From Modestobacter marinus (GTDB lineage: Bacteria > Actinomycetota > Actinomycetes > Mycobacteriales > Geodermatophilaceae): a stretch of DNA of 64,000 bases. Within the stretch, counting starts at the first letter, position 1. Each line of letters begins with the position of its first letter. Position numbers and translations under genes: made by a program. The stretch is from NCBI RefSeq assembly GCF_011758655.1, contig NZ_JAAMPA010000001.1, positions 744,001 to 808,000 on the forward strand, given 5' to 3'. Positions 10,249 through 18,115 of this stretch are shown here, piece by piece. A model generated the notes under the pieces. The model was not told the DNA's origin, made no database searches, and saw nothing but the letters and a program-made list of their open reading frames with translations.

Positions 10249-11247
10249 ATGCCCGCCGTCACCGTCGAGGACACCACCGTCCTCGCCCGCGTACCCCTGC
10301 CCGCGCCCCGCACCGTCCGCCGCCGGGTCCGCTCGGTGACGACCGCGCCGTCCGGCTTCGAGGGCGAGGGCTTCCCGGTGCGGCGCGCCTTCGCCGGCGT
10401 CGACCTGCGCGCCCTCGACCCGTTCCTGCACATGGACCAGATGGGCGCGGTCGAGTACGCCCCCGGCGAGCCCAAGGGCACCTCCTGGCACCCGCACCGC
10501 GGCTTCGAGACCGTCACCTACCTGCTCGACGGCACCTTCGAGCACGCCGACAGCCACGGGGGCGGCGGCACGATCAGCGACGGCGACACCCAGTGGATGA
10601 CCGCCGGCGGCGGCGTCCTGCACATCGAGCGGCCGCCGGAGTCGCTGGTGCTCAGCGGCGGGCTGTTCCACGGCCTGCAGCTGTGGGTGAACCTGCCCGC
10701 GGCGCAGAAGTGGGTGGAGCCGCGGTACCAGGACCTGCGGGCGCGCCAGTCGGTGCTGCTGGCCAGCCCGGACGGCGGTGCGCTGCTGCGGGTGATCGCC
10801 GGCGACGTCGGCGGGCACCGCGGCCCGGGCAGCACGTACACGCCGATGGCGATGGTGCACGCCACCGTCTCCCCCGGCGCCTCGCTGGACCTGCCCTGGC
10901 GTCCGGACTTCAACGCGCTGGTCTACGTGCTCTCCGGCTCCGGGGCAGTGGGCATCGACGGCGCCCCGGTGCACACCGGGCAGCTCGCCGTCCTCGGCCC
11001 CGGCGACACGGTGACCGTGCACGGCACCCGGCCCGGCGACCGGCACGCCGAGGCGCGCACGCCCGACCTGGACGTCGTCGTCCTCGGCGGCCTGCCGATC
11101 CGCGAGCCGATCGCGATGTACGGGCCGTTCGTGATGAACACCCGGCAGGAGGTGCTGGACGCGATGTCCGACGCCTCCGCCGGCCGGCTCGGCACGATCC
11201 CGGCCGCCCGGGTCGCCCACGGCGACGTGCGCGGCCAGAGCGAGTAG
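10249..11247 (+). CDS. Pirin family protein (first of tandem pair)
   Basis: 332-residue cupin-fold pirin. The metal-site region is visible as SWHPHRGFETVTYLLDG (His residues near 83-85) and the second site ILHIERPPESL-like in VLHIERPPES. The C-terminal cupin half carries the RPDFNALVYVLSGSG stretch. Bacterial pirins have reported quercetinase-like or redox-sensor roles, but the substrate here is unknown. The ATG follows GGAGTGAGG. It is followed after 10 bases by a second pirin gene, so the two are co-transcribed. Confidence 0.85.
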   Translation: MPAVTVEDTTVLARVPLPAPRTVRRRVRSVTTAPSGFEGEGFPVRRAFAGVDLRALDPFLHMDQMGAVEYAPGEPKGTSWHPHRGFETVTYLLDGTFEHADSHGGGGTISDGDTQWMTAGGGVLHIERPPESLVLSGGLFHGLQLWVNLPAAQKWVEPRYQDLRARQSVLLASPDGGALLRVIAGDVGGHRGPGSTYTPMAMVHATVSPGASLDLPWRPDFNALVYVLSGSGAVGIDGAPVHTGQLAVLGPGDTVTVHGTRPGDRHAEARTPDLDVVVLGGLPIREPIAMYGPFVMNTRQEVLDAMSDASAGRLGTIPAARVAHGDVRGQSE

Positions 11248-11257
11248 GAAGACCGCC

Positions 11258-12223
11258 ATGAGCAACCTCGAGCCCCGGCCCCCGGCGCACGAGCTGGGCG
11301 GGCGCGCCCAGGCGTCGGCCGGCCCCGCACTGGACCTGCTCCCGGGCAAGGAGGTGCTGCTCGGGGAGGGCACGCACGTCCGCCGGCTGCTGCCCACCCT
11401 CGGCCGGCGGCTGGTCGGCGCCTGGGCCTTCGTCGACCACTACGGCCCGGACGACGTGTTCGGCTCCGAGGGCATGCAGGTGCTCCCGCACCCGCACACC
11501 GGGCTACAGACGGTCTCCTGGCTGCTGGACGGCGAGGTGCGCCATCGCGACTCCCTCGGCAGCGACGTGCTGATCCGACCCCGGGAGCTGGCCCTGATGA
11601 CCGCCGGGCACGCGATCGCGCACGCCGAGCAGTCGCCCGCCGTGCACCCGCGCCACCTGCACGGCGCGCAGCTGTGGGTGGCGCTGCCCGACGCCGTCCG
11701 CGACGTCGCCCCGGACTTCGAGCACCACACCGCGCTGCCCGGCTTCGACTCCGACGGCGTCCGGGCGACCGTGCTCATGGGCGAGATGGCCGGCGCGACG
11801 TCACCCGGGACGGCGCACAGCCCGCTGGTCGGCGTCGACCTGGCGCTCTCCGCCGGCGCCGACGTGGAGCTGCCGCTGGAGCCGGACTTCGAGTACGCGG
11901 TGCTCACCGCCTCGGGGTCCGCCGACGTCGAGGGCGTGCCGCTCACCCCCGGGGCGATGCTCTACCTCGGGTCGGGGCGGCGGACCGTGCGGCTGCGCGC
12001 CGACGACGCCGCCCAGCTCCTGCTGCTGGGCGGCGAGCCGTTCGAGGAGCGGATCGTCATGTGGTGGAACTTCGTCGGCCGCTCGGGCGAGGAGATCGCC
12101 GAGTACGCCGCTCAGTGGGCCGAGGGCGACCGGTTCGCCGACGTCCCCGGTTTCGACGGCTACCGGCTCGGCGCCCCCGCCCTGCCCCCGCTCCCCCTCA
12201 AGCCCCGCGGCCGCACCCGCTGA
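11258..12223 (+). CDS. Pirin family protein (second of tandem pair)
   Basis: 321-residue pirin paralogue. It has the N-terminal cupin with VLPHPHTGLQTVSWLLDGEV and a second-site segment MTAGHAIAHAEQSP in place of the first pirin's VLHIERPP. The C-terminal cupin contains EPDFEYAVLTASGSADV. The two proteins share layout but differ in about half of these motif residues, so they are old paralogues rather than a recent duplication. The gene ends at a convergent terminator shared with the dipeptide transporter operon. Function beyond family is unknown. Confidence 0.85.
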   Translation: MSNLEPRPPAHELGGRAQASAGPALDLLPGKEVLLGEGTHVRRLLPTLGRRLVGAWAFVDHYGPDDVFGSEGMQVLPHPHTGLQTVSWLLDGEVRHRDSLGSDVLIRPRELALMTAGHAIAHAEQSPAVHPRHLHGAQLWVALPDAVRDVAPDFEHHTALPGFDSDGVRATVLMGEMAGATSPGTAHSPLVGVDLALSAGADVELPLEPDFEYAVLTASGSADVEGVPLTPGAMLYLGSGRRTVRLRADDAAQLLLLGGEPFEERIVMWWNFVGRSGEEIAEYAAQWAEGDRFADVPGFDGYRLGAPALPPLPLKPRGRTR

Positions 12224-12227
12224 AGAA

Positions 12228-12283
12228 GGCCCCCCCTGCCCCCCACCACTCGCACGCTCGCGGCGGGCCCCTGCAGGGGGGCC
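12228..12283. terminator. Convergent terminator between pirin and dipeptide operons
   Basis: Inverted arms GGCCCCCCCTGC (12228-12239) and GCAGGGGGGCC (12273-12283) flank a 33-base spacer. It lies between two genes ending towards each other. The run AGAAGG/CCTTCT outside the arms adds further pairing. Confidence 0.65.
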
Positions 12284-12296
12284 GAGGGATGCCCTT

Positions 12297-13982
12297 CTAC
12301 TCAGTGGCGCGCAGGGACTGGAGCTGGGTGCGGCGGGTGGCCTGCTCGTCCGGGTCCGGGACCGGCAGGGAGGCGAGCAGCCGCTGCGTGTACGGGTGCT
12401 TCGGGGCGCCGAGCACCTCGGCGCCCGTCCCCTCCTCGACCAGCCGGCCGCGGTAGAGCACCGCGATCCGGTCGGCCAGCAGGTCGACCACGGCGAGGTC
12501 GTGGCTGATGAACAGCGCCGCGAACCCCAGCTCCCGCTGCAGCTCGTCGAAGAGCTCCAGCACCCGGGCCTGCACCGAGACGTCCAGCGCCGAGGTCGGC
12601 TCGTCGGCGATGAGCAGCTCCGGCTCCAGGGCCAGCCCGCGGGCCAGGCTGGCGCGCTGCCGCTGACCACCGGAGAGCTCGTGCGGGTACCGGTCGCCGA
12701 ACGCCTTCGGCAGCTGCACCGCCTCCAGCAGCTCGTCGACCCGGGCCCGCGCCGCGGCCGGGTCCTTGGCGCGCTTGTGCACCACCAGCGGCTCGGCCAC
12801 CGCCTCGGCGATGGTGAGCAGCGGGTTGAAGCTGGACGCCGGGTCCTGGAAGACGAACCCGATGCGCTCGCGCACCGGCCGGAACGCGCGCTCCTTCATG
12901 CCGTTCATCTCGGTGCCCAGCACCTGCAGCGATCCGCCGCCGACCTTGGTCAACCCGGCGATGGCCCGGCCGATCGTGGTCTTGCCACTGCCGGACTCGC
13001 CCACCAGGCCGAGCACCTCACCCGGGCGGATGGCGAAGCTGACCCCGTCGACGGCGACGAAGTCGGGCTGGCGCAGCCGGCCGGGGTAGACGATCCGCAG
13101 GTCGCGCGCCTCGACCACCGGGGTGGCCGTCTCCCAGCCCGGCGTCCGGCCGGCGGCCCGCTCCCGGGTGCGCTCCACGCCCTGCCCCAGCCGCGGGACG
13201 GCGGCCAGCAGCTGCTGGGTGTAGGGGTCCCGCGGGGCGGAGAACAGCGTGCGGACGTCGGCCTGCTCGACGATCCGGCCCTGGTACATGACCGCGACCC
13301 GGTCGGCGAGGTCGGCGACGACCCCCATGTTGTGCGTGATCAGCACGATCGCGGCACCGAACTCGTCCCGGCAGCGGCGCAGCAGGTCGAGGATCTCGGC
13401 CTGCACGGTCACGTCGAGGGCCGTCGTCGGCTCGTCGGCGATGATCACGCCGGGGTCGAGCACGAGCGCCTGCGCGATGACGATGCGCTGCTTCTGCCCG
13501 CCGGAGAACTGGTGCGGGTAGTGGTCGACGCGCTCCTCCGGGTCGGGGATGCCGACCCGGCGCAGCACGTCGATCGCCTTGACCCGCGCCTCCTTCTTGC
13601 TCAGCTTCCCGTGCGCCCGCAGCCCCTCGGCGATCTGCCAGCCGACGGTGTAGACCGGGTTCAGCGAGGTCGAGGGCTCCTGGAACACCATGGCGGCGTC
13701 CTGGCCGCGCACCTCCCGCAGCTGCGCCCCCCGCAGCGGGACGACGTCGTGCTCGCCGGTGCCGTCCTTGGTGCCGAGCACCACCGCGCCGCGCACCCGG
13801 GCGGTCTCGGGGAGCAGGCCGAGGATGCTGCGCGCGGTCACGGTCTTGCCGCTGCCGCTCTCCCCGACGATCGCCAGCACCTCACCGGCCTGCACCTGGA
13901 GGCTGACGTCCTTGACCGCGGCGACGCTGCCGGCGTCCGTGGCGAAGGAGACCTGCAGGTCCTTGATGTCGACGACGCTCAT
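12297..13982 (-). CDS. Dipeptide/oligopeptide ABC transporter, fused double ATPase (DppD-DppF type)
   Basis: 561-residue protein made of two ABC ATPase units in one chain, replacing the separate DppD and DppF of many bacteria. The first unit has Walker A GESGSGKT at residues 40-47 and signature FSGGQKQR. The second, from about residue 290, has another GESGSGKT and signature LSGGQRQR. Both have Walker B DEPT. The ATG at 13982 overlaps the stop of the upstream permease gene (ATGA). It should power peptide or nickel-like substrate import with the two permeases upstream. Confidence 0.92.
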   Translation of the reverse strand: MSVVDIKDLQVSFATDAGSVAAVKDVSLQVQAGEVLAIVGESGSGKTVTARSILGLLPETARVRGAVVLGTKDGTGEHDVVPLRGAQLREVRGQDAAMVFQEPSTSLNPVYTVGWQIAEGLRAHGKLSKKEARVKAIDVLRRVGIPDPEERVDHYPHQFSGGQKQRIVIAQALVLDPGVIIADEPTTALDVTVQAEILDLLRRCRDEFGAAIVLITHNMGVVADLADRVAVMYQGRIVEQADVRTLFSAPRDPYTQQLLAAVPRLGQGVERTRERAAGRTPGWETATPVVEARDLRIVYPGRLRQPDFVAVDGVSFAIRPGEVLGLVGESGSGKTTIGRAIAGLTKVGGGSLQVLGTEMNGMKERAFRPVRERIGFVFQDPASSFNPLLTIAEAVAEPLVVHKRAKDPAAARARVDELLEAVQLPKAFGDRYPHELSGGQRQRASLARGLALEPELLIADEPTSALDVSVQARVLELFDELQRELGFAALFISHDLAVVDLLADRIAVLYRGRLVEEGTGAEVLGAPKHPYTQRLLASLPVPDPDEQATRRTQLQSLRATE

Positions 13983-15055
13983 GCTCGGGTCCCTCCGGTG
14001 TGCGGGGCGCCGACACCGTCGGGGCCGGACAGGGTGCCGCCGGGCACGGCCGCCACCTCGGGCGTGCCGGCCGGGGCGTCCTCCGGCACGTCCTCGGGGA
14101 CGTCGGCGACGCGGCGGCGGGTGCGCAGCCGGGGGTCGGCGAGGTCGTTGAGGCTCTCGCCGACCAGGGTCAGCCCCAGCACGGTCAGCACGATCGCCGC
14201 ACCGGGGAAGACCGACGTCCACCAGATGCCGCTGGAGACGTCCGACAGCGCCCGGTTGAGGTCGTAGCCCCACTCCGCCGCGGCGGTGGGCTGGATGCCC
14301 AGGCCGAGGAAGCCCAGCCCGGCGAGGGTGAGGATCGCCTCGGAGGCGTTCAGCGTGAGGATCAGCGGCAACGTACGGGTGGCGTTGCGGAGCACGTGCC
14401 GGGTCATGATCCGCCGGTTGCTGGCACCGATCACCTTCGCCGACTCGACGTACGCCTCGGCCTTGACCCGCACCGTCTCGGCCCGCACCACCCGGAAGTA
14501 CTGCGGGATGAACACGACGGTGATCGAGATGGCGGCGGCGAAGATGCCGCCCCACATGCTGGACTGCCCGCCGCTGATCACGATGGCGACGACGATCGCC
14601 AGCAGCAGCGTCGGGAAGGCGTAGACGGCGTCGGCGATGACCACCAGGATGCGGTCCAGCCAGCCGCCGAAGTAGCCGGAGACCAGACCGAGCAGCACGC
14701 CCAGCACGATCGACAGCAGCACGGCGACGACGATCACGTACAGCGCGGTGCGCGAGCCCCAGATGACCCGGGACAGCACGTCGTAGCCACCGACCGTGGT
14801 GCCCAGCCAGTGCTCGGCCGAGGGCGCCTGCTGGGCGCCGAAGGTGCCCTGGTCGTCCCGCAGCTGGCCGTACTCGTAGGGCGCCAGCAGCGGCGCGAAG
14901 ACCGCGGTGACGACGAAGACGCCCATCAGCACGAGGCCGGCGATCAGCATGCCGCGCTGCAGGCCGACGCTCTGCCGCAGCTGGTGCACGATCGGCAGGC
15001 GGCGCCAGGAGCGTCGTCGTCCGGCCTGCTCGGGGGTGGTGACGGCGGTCGCCAT
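13979..15055 (-). CDS. Dipeptide/oligopeptide ABC transporter permease (DppC type)
   Basis: 358-residue membrane permease. The N-terminal cytoplasmic part is followed by a first membrane segment near residue 40 (LIAGLVLMGVFVVTAVFAPL). A long periplasmic-side loop with HWLGTTVGGYDVLSR is the classic DppC/OppC signature. The EAA loop AKVIGASNRRIMTRHVL is near residue 225. The ATG at 15055 lies 2 bases after the DppB stop. The tail after about residue 320 is acidic and Pro-rich. Confidence 0.92.
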   Translation of the reverse strand: MATAVTTPEQAGRRRSWRRLPIVHQLRQSVGLQRGMLIAGLVLMGVFVVTAVFAPLLAPYEYGQLRDDQGTFGAQQAPSAEHWLGTTVGGYDVLSRVIWGSRTALYVIVVAVLLSIVLGVLLGLVSGYFGGWLDRILVVIADAVYAFPTLLLAIVVAIVISGGQSSMWGGIFAAAISITVVFIPQYFRVVRAETVRVKAEAYVESAKVIGASNRRIMTRHVLRNATRTLPLILTLNASEAILTLAGLGFLGLGIQPTAAAEWGYDLNRALSDVSSGIWWTSVFPGAAIVLTVLGLTLVGESLNDLADPRLRTRRRVADVPEDVPEDAPAGTPEVAAVPGGTLSGPDGVGAPHTGGTRA

Positions 15056-15057
15056 GG

Positions 15058-16164
15058 TCAGTACCTCACCCGGGGGTCGATGAGCGCCGCGATGACGTCG
15101 ACGATGAAGTTGGTGACGGCGACGATGACGGCGAGCAGGACCACGATCCCCTGCACCGCCACGAAGTCGCGCGCCTGCAGGTACTGGGACAGCTGGAAGC
15201 CCAGGCCGCGCCACTCGAAGGTGGTCTCGGTGAGCACCGCCCCGACAAGCAGCAGCGCGGTCTGCAGCCCGATGACGGTGATGATCGGGATCAGCGCCGG
15301 CCGGTAGGCGTGCTTGCGCAGCAGCCGGGACTCCGCCACGCCGCGCGAACGGGCCGCCTCGACGTAGCCGGTGCCCAGCGTGCCGATCACGTTGGTGCGC
15401 ACCAGCCGGAGGAACACCCCGGCGGTGAGCAGCCCGAGGGCGAGCGAGGGCAGGATCGCGTGCTGCAGGACGTCGCTGATGACCTCGCCGTCGCCGGTCT
15501 GGATCGCGTCGACGAGGGCGATGCCGGTGGGGTTGTCCACGCTCTGCAGCTGGATCTCGGCGATGGTGGAGGCGCGGCCGGCGACCGGCAGCCAGTCCAG
15601 CCAGACCGAGAAGATCAGCTTGAGCAGCAGACCGGCGAAGAAGACCGGGGTCGCGTAGCAGAGGATCGCGAAGACCCGCAGCAGCGCGTCCGGCGTCCGG
15701 TCGCGGAAGTAGGCCGCGATCATGCCCAGCGGGATGCCGATGACGAAGGCGACGATCAGCGCGTACACCGACAGCTCGAGGGTCGCCGCGCCGAAGGTGG
15801 TCAGCACCTCGCTGACCGGCCGGCGGTCGCTGAGCGTGGTGCCGAAGTCGCCCTGCAGCAGGTTGCCCAGGTACTCCAGGTACTGGGTGAACAGCGGGCG
15901 GTCGTAGCCGGCCTGGCTGATCCGCTCGGCCAGCTGGTCGGCGGGCAGCCGGCCACCGAGCGCGGCGGTGATCGGGTCGCCGGTGGCGCGCATCAGGAAG
16001 AAGACGGTCGTCACCAGGATGAAGATCGTCGGGAAGATCAGCAGGAAGCGGATGAGGACGTAGCTGCCCAGCCCGCCACCCCCGCTGCGGCGCTTGCGAG
16101 CCGGGGTCGCCTCGCCGGCGGGCTCGGTGGAGCCCGTCGTGGGCTCCGTGGTCGTGGTGGTCAT
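15058..16164 (-). CDS. Dipeptide/oligopeptide ABC transporter permease (DppB type)
   Basis: 368-residue membrane permease. The start at 16164 has a GGGAGCG ribosome site; an in-frame start at 16239 would begin close to the intercistronic hairpin. After a Thr/Glu-rich 45-residue head, the first membrane segment is YVLIRFLLIFPTIFILVTTV. The family loop GDFGTTLSDRRPVSEVL and the EAA loop EAARSRGVAESRLLRKHAY are both present. It pairs with the DppC-type permease two bases downstream. Confidence 0.92.
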   Translation of the reverse strand: MTTTTTEPTTGSTEPAGEATPARKRRSGGGGLGSYVLIRFLLIFPTIFILVTTVFFLMRATGDPITAALGGRLPADQLAERISQAGYDRPLFTQYLEYLGNLLQGDFGTTLSDRRPVSEVLTTFGAATLELSVYALIVAFVIGIPLGMIAAYFRDRTPDALLRVFAILCYATPVFFAGLLLKLIFSVWLDWLPVAGRASTIAEIQLQSVDNPTGIALVDAIQTGDGEVISDVLQHAILPSLALGLLTAGVFLRLVRTNVIGTLGTGYVEAARSRGVAESRLLRKHAYRPALIPIITVIGLQTALLLVGAVLTETTFEWRGLGFQLSQYLQARDFVAVQGIVVLLAVIVAVTNFIVDVIAALIDPRVRY

Positions 16165-16222
16165 CGCTCCCAGTCCATCAGGTGTGCTCGTGCGTTCGAC
16201 ACGCCGATCCGGACGCACCGAA

Positions 16223-16255
16223 CCCCGGGTGACCCGCACTGCGGGTCACCCGGGG
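16223..16255 (-). terminator. Strong intercistronic hairpin after the dipeptide-binding protein gene
   Basis: Perfect inverted repeat with 16-base arms (left CCCCGGGTGACCCGCA) and one central base. It stands between the end of the binding-protein gene (16282) and the start of DppB (16164). As with the hairpin at 1422, it probably protects the upstream mRNA or partly stops transcription, giving more binding protein than permease. Confidence 0.75.
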
Positions 16256-16281
16256 CTGCGTGGTGCGCTGTCCGGCTGAGG

Positions 16282-17925
16282 TCAGCCCTTGGAGAGGGCG
16301 CCGTAGCGGAACTTGAACGACGCGTCGAGGGTGTCCTCGGCGCCGGAGACGTCGGTGCCGACGACGGCGACCTGGGCCCCCTGCAGGTACGGGACCGTGG
16401 ACAGGTCCTCGGCGACCTTCGTCTGGATCTCCTCGATCAGCGCCTGCCGCTCGGCCGGGTCGGCGGTGGTGGCCTGCTGCAGGATCAGGTCGTTCACCTC
16501 CTGGTCCGAGTAGTGGTTGGACAGGAAGTTCTCCGTGAGGAAGAACGGCGTGAGGTAGTTGTCCGCGTCCGAGTAGTCGGGGAACCAGCCGAGCTGGTAG
16601 GCCGGGTAGACGTCGGTGGTGCGGTCCTTGGAGTACTGCACCCACTCGGTGGTCTGCAGGTTGACCGTGAACAGCCCCGTGCTCTCCAGCTGGTTCTTGA
16701 TCAGCGCGTACTCGTCACCCGAGGACGGGCCGTAGTGGTCGTTGGAGAACTGCAGGTTCAGCTCCACCGGCGTCTCCACACCGGCCGCCTGCAGCCGCTG
16801 CGCGGCCTTGTCGGCGTCGGCGCCACCGGAACCGTCGCCGTACTGCTCCATGAGCGGCTCGATCGCGCCGGTCAGGCCCTCGGGCACGTAGGAGTACAGC
16901 GGGGTGTAGGTGCCCTTGTAGACCTGGTCGGCCAGCTCCTCGCGGTCGATCAGGTCGGCGACGGCCTGACGGACGGCGAGGGCCTTGGCCGGGTCGGCCT
17001 CAGCGGTGGTCGCACCGTAGGGCTGGGTGTCGAAGTTGAACGTGATGTAGCGGATCTCGCCGCCAGGACCGTCGAGCACCTGGACCTGGTCGTTGCCGCG
17101 GAGGTCCTCGATGTCGGTCGCGGACAGGCTCCGCCACGCGACGTCGATGTTGCCCTCCTGCACGTCCAGCTTCAGGTTCGAGGCGTCCGTGTAGTAGGCG
17201 ACGTTGACCGTGTCGGTCTCCGGGGCACCGAGCAGGCCTTGGTAGCCGTCGAAGGCCTCGTAGGAGACCAGGTTGTTCTGGTCGTAGTTGGTGATCGCGT
17301 AGGGGCCGGCGAAGGCGTTGCCGTCGACGATCTCCTGGTCCGGGGTCAGCGCATCGGCGGCGAAGACGTCCTCGTCGACGATCGGGCCGGCCGGGCTGGA
17401 CAGGATCTGCGGGAAGACCTGGTCGTTCTCCGACTTCAGGTTGAACACCACGGTCGTGTCGTCCGGGGCGTCGACGCTCTCCAGGTTGTAGAGCAGCGAC
17501 GCCGGGCCGTTCTCGTCGTTGATCGCGACCATGCGGTCGAAGGAGAACTTCACGTCCGAGGCGGTGAGCTCGTTGCCGTTGGCGAAGGTCAGCCCGTCCT
17601 TCAGCGTCACCGTGTACTCGGTGGGCGAGGTGAACTCGGCCGACTCGGCGATGTCCGGCTCGACGTCCGGGCTGCCGTAGGGGGTGTTCATCAGGAACGG
17701 GTAGACCTGGTTCATCACGGCGAAGGAGCCGTTGTCGTACGAACCGGCCGGGTCGATCGTGGTGATCTTGTCGGTCGTGCCGATGGTCAGCGCGCCCCCA
17801 CCGGAGCCACCGCCCTCACCGTCACTGTCGCTGTCGCCGCCGCACGCCGACAGCGCCAAGGCCATCGCCGTGATGCCCGCTGTGGCGACCAGCGCACGCC
17901 GGCCGCTCCTGGACACGGAGTTCAT
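16282..17925 (-). CDS. Dipeptide/oligopeptide ABC transporter substrate-binding lipoprotein
   Basis: 547-residue family-5 extracellular solute-binding protein, normal length for DppA/OppA types. The N-terminus has Arg residues, a hydrophobic core and lipobox A-L-S-A-C, followed by a Gly/Ser/Asp linker. The family signature region is visible in YTVTLKDGLTFANGNELTAS. It is the first gene of the operon and precedes a strong hairpin and the permease pair. The ligand is probably a short peptide, but family-5 proteins also bind nickel, heme or sugars. Confidence 0.92.
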   Translation of the reverse strand: MNSVSRSGRRALVATAGITAMALALSACGGDSDSDGEGGGSGGGALTIGTTDKITTIDPAGSYDNGSFAVMNQVYPFLMNTPYGSPDVEPDIAESAEFTSPTEYTVTLKDGLTFANGNELTASDVKFSFDRMVAINDENGPASLLYNLESVDAPDDTTVVFNLKSENDQVFPQILSSPAGPIVDEDVFAADALTPDQEIVDGNAFAGPYAITNYDQNNLVSYEAFDGYQGLLGAPETDTVNVAYYTDASNLKLDVQEGNIDVAWRSLSATDIEDLRGNDQVQVLDGPGGEIRYITFNFDTQPYGATTAEADPAKALAVRQAVADLIDREELADQVYKGTYTPLYSYVPEGLTGAIEPLMEQYGDGSGGADADKAAQRLQAAGVETPVELNLQFSNDHYGPSSGDEYALIKNQLESTGLFTVNLQTTEWVQYSKDRTTDVYPAYQLGWFPDYSDADNYLTPFFLTENFLSNHYSDQEVNDLILQQATTADPAERQALIEEIQTKVAEDLSTVPYLQGAQVAVVGTDVSGAEDTLDASFKFRYGALSKG

Positions 17926-18092
17926 CCGCTACCTCGTTCTCATGGGTGGCGGCCCGTGGGCGCGCCGGTGCGCCGCGACGGCCGCCGAAGGCCTTCTGGA
18001 GATGCATGACTAACACACCCTTCTCACGAGGTGGGACGGGTGGGGGGAGGCGTGATGGTGTTGTGACCGGCGGACGACGCTCCGAGGCGTGC

Positions 18093-18108
18093 CCGGGCGG
18101 GGGCCCGG
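18093..18108 (-). terminator. Short GC hairpin after the TPM-domain gene
   Basis: CCGGGC and GCCCGG flank a four-G loop just beyond the stop of the 704-residue gene. It is a modest candidate terminator in the 190-base gap before the dipeptide operon. The rest of that gap should hold the promoter of the dipeptide operon, but no clear -35/-10 pair was found. Confidence 0.35.
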
Positions 18109-18115
18109 CCAGGAG

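Noticed and set aside
12396..14267. Long + strand frame over the dipeptide ATPase
   Set aside because: Composition is typical of a shadow frame in GC-rich DNA, and the minus-strand ABC motifs are unmistakable.
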